A stretch of 64,000 nt of DNA. It comes from Marinibacterium profundimaris (GTDB lineage: Bacteria > Pseudomonadota > Alphaproteobacteria > Rhodobacterales > Rhodobacteraceae). Location: assembly GCF_002210095.1 (NCBI RefSeq), contig NZ_AQQR01000001.1, positions 558,001-622,000 on the forward strand. The letters are read 5' to 3'. Numbering within the stretch: position 1 is the first letter of the stretch; each line of letters starts with the position of its first letter. A program made the position numbers and the translations under genes. The notes beneath the pieces were generated by a model. It did no database searches and was not told the origin of the DNA. It was given only the letters and a program-made list of their open reading frames with translations. Positions 60,552 to 64,000 of this stretch are shown piece after piece.

Positions 60552-61472
60552 ATGACAGACATCCCGATCCTCGACTGGCAACGCTATGCCTCCGGCACGG
60601 ACCCGGAGGGCTTTGTCACCGACCTGGGCCAGGCCTGCCGCGACACCGGGTTCTTCCTGCTCACCGGCCATGGCATCCCCGAGCCGCTGATCGCGGATGT
60701 CTTCGCGCAGGCCGCCGGGTTCTTTGCCCGGCCCGAGGCCGAGAAGGCGCCGCTCGACATCCGCCGTTCACCGCACAACCGGGGCTGGGCGGCGATGGGG
60801 TCCGAGGCGCTGGATGAAAAAAGCGGCCAGATGGACCGGAAGGAGGCCTTCAACGTGGGTCTCGACCTGCCCCCGGACGATCCGCGCGTGATCGCCGGAG
60901 AGCCCTTTCGCGGCGTGAATGTCTGGCCCGACCAGCCCGGGTTCCGCGAAACGATGCTGGGCTATTACGACGCGGTCCTTGGACTGGGCACAGCTCTTCA
61001 TGCGGCGTTCGAGGCGGATCTTGGCCTGCCCGGGGGCCATTTCGCCCCGCATTTCTCCGCCCCGATGGCGACGCTGCGCGTCCTGTCCTACCCGGCCTCG
61101 ACGGAAGGCATCGGCGCCGGGGCGCATACCGATTACGGGTCGATCACGCTGCTGATGTGCGACGGCGTGCCGGGGCTGCAGGTCAGGCCGCGCGGCGGAG
61201 GCTGGACCGACGTGCCCCATGTGCCCGGCGCCTTCGTGGTCAATATCGGCGATTGCCTCGCGCGGTGGTCGAACGACATATACGTCTCCACACCGCACCG
61301 CGTGCTGCCGCCGCCGCGCCCGCGCCGGTCGATTGCCTTTTTCCTCGATCCGAACCCGGACAGCGTGATCGCCGCGCTTCCGGGCACCGGCGCACCGAAA
61401 TACCCGGCGATCACCGGCGCCGATTACCTGCGCTCGCGGCTTGATGCCACCTATACGCCCGCCCAGACATAG
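60552..61472 (+). CDS. 2OG-Fe(II) oxygenase, isopenicillin N synthase family (paralogue)
   Basis: 306 residues from the ATG at 60,552 (GGAGGCCCCTC upstream). Iron ligands H-x-D in GAHTDYGSI and distal His in STPHRVLP, R-x-S in PRRSIAFFL. N-terminal TGFFLLTGHGIPEPLI. Shorter than the divergent neighbour by 41 residues. The two enzymes may act in successive steps or on related substrates. Confidence 0.88.
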   Translation: MTDIPILDWQRYASGTDPEGFVTDLGQACRDTGFFLLTGHGIPEPLIADVFAQAAGFFARPEAEKAPLDIRRSPHNRGWAAMGSEALDEKSGQMDRKEAFNVGLDLPPDDPRVIAGEPFRGVNVWPDQPGFRETMLGYYDAVLGLGTALHAAFEADLGLPGGHFAPHFSAPMATLRVLSYPASTEGIGAGAHTDYGSITLLMCDGVPGLQVRPRGGGWTDVPHVPGAFVVNIGDCLARWSNDIYVSTPHRVLPPPRPRRSIAFFLDPNPDSVIAALPGTGAPKYPAITGADYLRSRLDATYTPAQT

Positions 61473-61514
61473 GGGCGGCAGGACACTTCAACATCGCACC
61501 CCAAAGCGCTGCCA

Positions 61515-61550
61515 TAAAACAAAAACACCCCGGCAGTAACCCTGCCGGGG
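61515..61550 (-). terminator. rho-independent terminator downstream of znuA
   Basis: On the minus strand a 9-bp stem CCCCGGCAG / CTGCCGGGG with a 5-base loop (61,528-61,550), followed by TGTTTTTGTTTTA. It lies 28 bases past the znuA stop; it may also end the convergent oxygenase message. Confidence 0.85.
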
Positions 61551-61577
61551 CGCAGATCCATCACGCCTGACGCCGGC

Positions 61578-62501
61578 TTACTTCCCGGCGCTCCCGACAC
61601 ATTCCGTCACCGCTCCTGCCATCTGCTTTAGAAGCGCCTCGTAAAAGCCTGATCCCAAATCAATATTCGACCCCAAAGGATCCAGGATCGCCACGGGAAG
61701 CCCGGCCTCTTCGGTCACGGCGTCCAGCAGGCCGGGATTGAACTGCGGCTCTGCCATGGCGCAGACCACGCGCCCCTCGCGCGCCGCGTCGCGCAGGGCC
61801 GAGACCCGCGCCGGCCCCGGATCGCTGTCGTCGGCGGCGGTAATCGCGCCCACCATGGTCAGGCCGAACCGCGCCTCGAAATACTGGAAGGCATCGTGGA
61901 AGGCGATCAGCGGCACATCCCGCACCGGCGCCATCTGCGCCTGCAGGCTGTCGGTCAGCTCGGTCAGTTCGGCCACGCCCGCCTCGGCATTGGCGCGGTA
62001 GAGCGCGGCATTCTCCGGGTCCAGCCCGGCCAGCGCATCCGCCAGCGCCGGCAGCCACACCGCCGCGTTCATCGGATCCAGCCAGACATGCGGGTCCTCG
62101 CCGCCATGGTCATGGTCATGCCCGGCCTCCTCGACGTGGCCGTCATGGGCGTGGTCCCCGAACAGCGCCGTTTCGCGGAACGCGTACAGCTGGGTCTCCG
62201 GCACCTCCATCAGCACCAGGTCCTGCGCATCGCCCGCCGCCAGCGCCCGGTCCAGCCAGGGCGACATCTCGGGCCCGATCCAGACCACCAGGTCGGCCTG
62301 CATCAGCGCCCGCGCCTGGCTGGGCTTCAGCGCCATGTCATGGGCCGACACCCCCGGCGGAATCAGCAGCTCCGGCGTGCCCGAGCCCTCCATCACCATC
62401 GACACCAGCCCGTGCACCGGGGCAATGTCGGCCACGACCCTTGGCGGCTCGGCCGCAAGCGGGCTGGCCAGAAGGCAGAAGAAAGACAGAAGGCGGCGCA
62501 T
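61578..62501 (-). CDS. znuA: zinc ABC transporter substrate-binding protein
   Basis: 307 residues from the ATG at 62,501, preferred because GGAG lies 8 bases upstream; in-frame ATGs at 62,507 and 62,516 exist, the latter abutting the operator. Signal peptide at 1-17. ZnuA features: D-I-A-P-V-H-G-L-V-S near residue 25-34, a His-rich loop (GDHAHDGHVEEAGHDHDHGG) that may buffer zinc, H-V-W-L-D-P-M-N near 137, and the second metal site near H-D-A-F-Q-Y-F. Confidence 0.93.
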   Translation of the reverse strand: MRRLLSFFCLLASPLAAEPPRVVADIAPVHGLVSMVMEGSGTPELLIPPGVSAHDMALKPSQARALMQADLVVWIGPEMSPWLDRALAAGDAQDLVLMEVPETQLYAFRETALFGDHAHDGHVEEAGHDHDHGGEDPHVWLDPMNAAVWLPALADALAGLDPENAALYRANAEAGVAELTELTDSLQAQMAPVRDVPLIAFHDAFQYFEARFGLTMVGAITAADDSDPGPARVSALRDAAREGRVVCAMAEPQFNPGLLDAVTEEAGLPVAILDPLGSNIDLGSGFYEALLKQMAGAVTECVGSAGK

Positions 62502-62516
62502 GGACATCTCCGGCAT

Positions 62517-62529
62517 GTTATACTATAAC
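62517..62529. promoter_or_regulatory. Zur box 1
   Basis: GTTATACTATAAC is a perfect inverted repeat (6-base arms, 1-base centre) of the alphaproteobacterial Zur type, next to the znuA start region in the znuA-zur intergenic space. Confidence 0.75.
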
Positions 62530-62554
62530 AGGTGGCGACTGCCTTAGACGGACC

Positions 62555-62567
62555 GTTATAACATAGC
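62555..62567. promoter_or_regulatory. Zur box 2 (degenerate)
   Basis: GTTATAACATAGC keeps the left half of the Zur palindrome with a weaker right half, 38 bases from box 1 and nearer to zur. Two sites would allow joint control of the divergent genes. Confidence 0.55.
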
Positions 62568-62598
62568 AACCCCGAAAGACGAGCCAAGAGCCTGCCCC

Positions 62599-63069
62599 AT
62601 GTCCACAATCGGCTTCGACCGCCACGATCACACCCGCTGCATCACCGACACGATGGCCACCGCCGACGCCCATTGCGCCGAGGAAGGGCTGCAGTTCACT
62701 CCGGTGCGCCGCCGCGTGCTCGAGATACTGCTGGCCGAGCATCGCGCGCTCGGCGCCTATGACATTCTGCCGGTGCTGGCCGAAGAGGGCCTGGGCTCGC
62801 AGCCGCCGGTGGTCTACCGGGCGCTGGATTTCCTGGTGAAGAACGGGCTCGCGCACCGGATCGAGCTGCTGAACGCCTATATCGCCTGCGCCCACCTGGG
62901 CCGGTCGCACCGCCCGTCCTTCCTGATCTGCCGGGAGTGCCGGCTGGTCGCCGAGGCCGAGACGGAGCTGGCCCAGGGTCAGCTGGGCGATGCCGCGCGC
63001 GAGGCGGGCTTTTCGATCGAGCGCATGGTGGTCGAGGTCGAAGGCCTCTGCCCGGCCTGCGCCGCATGA
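62599..63069 (+). CDS. zur: zinc uptake regulator, Fur family
   Basis: 156 residues. Winged-helix region with Q-F-T-P-V-R-R-R-V-L-E-I-L near residue 32 and Q-P-P-V-V-Y-R-A-L-D-F-L near 73-84. Metal-site residues H-R-I-E-L-L-N-A-Y-I-A-C-A-H and Cys pairs C-R-E-C and C-P-A-C (C-terminus) as in Zur. Overlaps znuC by 4 bases; represses the locus when zinc is ample. Confidence 0.9.
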   Translation: MSTIGFDRHDHTRCITDTMATADAHCAEEGLQFTPVRRRVLEILLAEHRALGAYDILPVLAEEGLGSQPPVVYRALDFLVKNGLAHRIELLNAYIACAHLGRSHRPSFLICRECRLVAEAETELAQGQLGDAAREAGFSIERMVVEVEGLCPACAA

Positions 63070-63842
63070 CATCCCCCCTCATCGAGGCCCAGGACCTGCG
63101 CGTCGATCTCGACGGGCGGAATGTGCTGCACGGCGTCAGCCTCGCCGTCGCCCCGGGCGAGATCATCACCATCGTCGGGCCGAACGGGTCGGGCAAATCC
63201 TCGCTGCTGCGCGCGCTGGTCGGCGCGATTCCCCCCGCCCGGGGCAAGGTGGTCCGCACGCCGGGGCTGCGCATCGGCTACGTGCCGCAGAAGCTGTCGA
63301 TCGATCCGACCCTGCCGCTGACGGTGAACCGCTTCCTGTCGCTGCCGCACCGCATCCCCCCGGCCCGGGCCGCCGAGGCGCTGGAGCAGGCCGGTGCCAC
63401 GGGCCTTGGCGCGCGGCAGATGACACAGCTTTCGGGGGGCCAGTTCCAGCGCGTGCTGCTGGCCCGTGCCCTGCTGGGCACCCCCCAGGTCCTGATGCTG
63501 GACGAGGCGACCCAGGGCCTCGACCAGCCCGGCGCCGCCGCCTTCTACCACCGCATCGAAGAGATCCGCCGCACGCTGGGCTGCGCCATCGTCATGGTCA
63601 GCCACGATCTGCACGTGGTCATGGCCGCCTCGGACCGGGTGGTCTGTGTCAACGGCCATGTCTGCTGCGAAGGCACGCCCGAGATCGTCGCCTCCGCCCC
63701 CGAATACCAGGCGCTCTTCGGTACCGGCACCAAGGGCACTCTGGCGCTCTACCGGCACGAACATTCGCACCACCACCACCACGACCATCCGCATGATCAC
63801 GCCCACGATCATGTGCCTGCAGCCGCCGAGAAGACCCACTGA
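63066..63842 (+). CDS. znuC: zinc ABC transporter ATP-binding protein
   Basis: 258 residues. Walker [14 protein letters not shown] near residue 37, signature [19 protein letters not shown] near 124, Walker [13 protein letters not shown] near 145. The C-terminus has a long His/Asp-rich tail (His-rich run from about residue 232), probably a zinc-binding buffer. Overlaps both neighbours. Confidence 0.93.
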   Translation: MTSPLIEAQDLRVDLDGRNVLHGVSLAVAPGEIITIVGPNGSGKSSLLRALVGAIPPARGKVVRTPGLRIGYVPQKLSIDPTLPLTVNRFLSLPHRIPPARAAEALEQAGATGLGARQMTQLSGGQFQRVLLARALLGTPQVLMLDEATQGLDQPGAAAFYHRIEEIRRTLGCAIVMVSHDLHVVMAASDRVVCVNGHVCCEGTPEIVASAPEYQALFGTGTKGTLALYRHEHSHHHHHDHPHDHAHDHVPAAAEKTH

Positions 63843-64000
63843 TGCTTGACGATTTCCTTGTCCGCGCGGCGCTGGCCGGGCTTGGCGTGGCCGTGGCCGC
63901 CGCCCCCCTTGGCGTCTTCGTGGTATGGCGCCGCATGTCCTATTTCGGAGAGGCCACCGCCCATGCCGCCGTCCTTGGCGTGGCGCTGGCGCTCGGCTTT
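63842..64000 (+). CDS. znuB: zinc ABC transporter permease, partial (C-terminus outside window)
   Basis: The ATG at 63,842 overlaps the znuC stop (TGATG). 53 codons are visible: [20 protein letters not shown] then hydrophobic sequence with [16 protein letters not shown], typical of ZnuB/MntB permeases. Confidence 0.9.
   Translation, partial: MLDDFLVRAALAGLGVAVAAAPLGVFVVWRRMSYFGEATAHAAVLGVALALGF

Overview
The window is a GC-rich stretch of a Rhodobacteraceae/Roseobacter-type alphaproteobacterial chromosome. The evidence is the host gene order (accB-accC-aat-DUF2155-mlaD-NDUFA12 homologue, clpP-clpX, a GapR/DUF2312 protein, a ScfR-type regulator, a znuA/zur-znuC-znuB locus) together with codon and base usage. 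The genus cannot be fixed from the sequence alone. About half the window is an integrated prophage and half is ordinary chromosome.

Prophage, about 1 to 30,600. The left end lies outside the window. The right end abuts a tRNA-Thr(TGT) gene at 30,580-30,655, which is the likely attachment site. It is an HK97-like siphovirus. From right to left on the minus strand lie the small and large terminase, portal, ClpP-like head protease, HK97-fold capsid, connector and head-closure proteins, tail terminator, tail tube, a tail-assembly chaperone pair joined by a lambda-type GGGAAAG programmed -1 frameshift, the tape measure, tail-tip proteins and a tail fibre ending in an SGNH hydrolase domain. Further right (19.3-23.2 kb, minus) is a set of regulatory/replication-type genes containing a DnaA box and helically phased CTTCC repeats, ending at a Cro-like gene. 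A CI-like repressor (plus) sits between two divergent promoters. Both promoters carry the same 15-bp palindrome (ATACGTCWGACGTAT) in the same position relative to the -10 box, so this is a readable lysogeny switch. The rightward early operon (23.8-29.5 kb, plus) holds mostly small accessory proteins: DUF2303, an HNH nuclease, tiny membrane proteins, a small protein resembling the Acb2/Tad1 nucleotide-sponge type, an ASCH-like protein, a stand-alone copy of the ClpX zinc-binding domain on a coiled coil, and an excisionase-like HTH. Three genes in this run are joined by an identical 19-bp junction (TCCAGCTAACCCCGGAGGC). The tyrosine integrase (minus) closes the element.

Host region, 30.6-64 kb. 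In order: an unknown protein; GapR; small membrane and soluble proteins; a sulfur-handling operon (two YeeE/YedE-type half transporters plus a DUF442 sulfurtransferase/phosphatase) ending in a clear terminator; an orphan FliM/FliN-family protein with a low-complexity tail; a sensor kinase whose input domain is an SLC5-like transporter, with a small membrane protein and a single-domain response regulator; a ScfR/RamB-type regulator divergent from a complete Liv/Urt-type ABC operon with a Tat-exported binding protein; an EthD-family protein; accB-accC-aat; DUF2155, MlaD and the NDUFA12 homologue; a RidA protein; clpX and clpP; a BMP-type nucleoside ABC transporter; two divergent 2OG-Fe(II) oxygenases of the isopenicillin-N-synthase family; and a Zur-controlled zinc uptake locus (znuA divergent from zur-znuC-znuB) cut off at the right edge.

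Most notable are the phage ClpX zinc-domain mimic (24 of 34 residues identical by hand alignment to the host ClpX encoded 23 kb away), the frameshift site, the operator/promoter architecture and the repeated gene-junction cassette.
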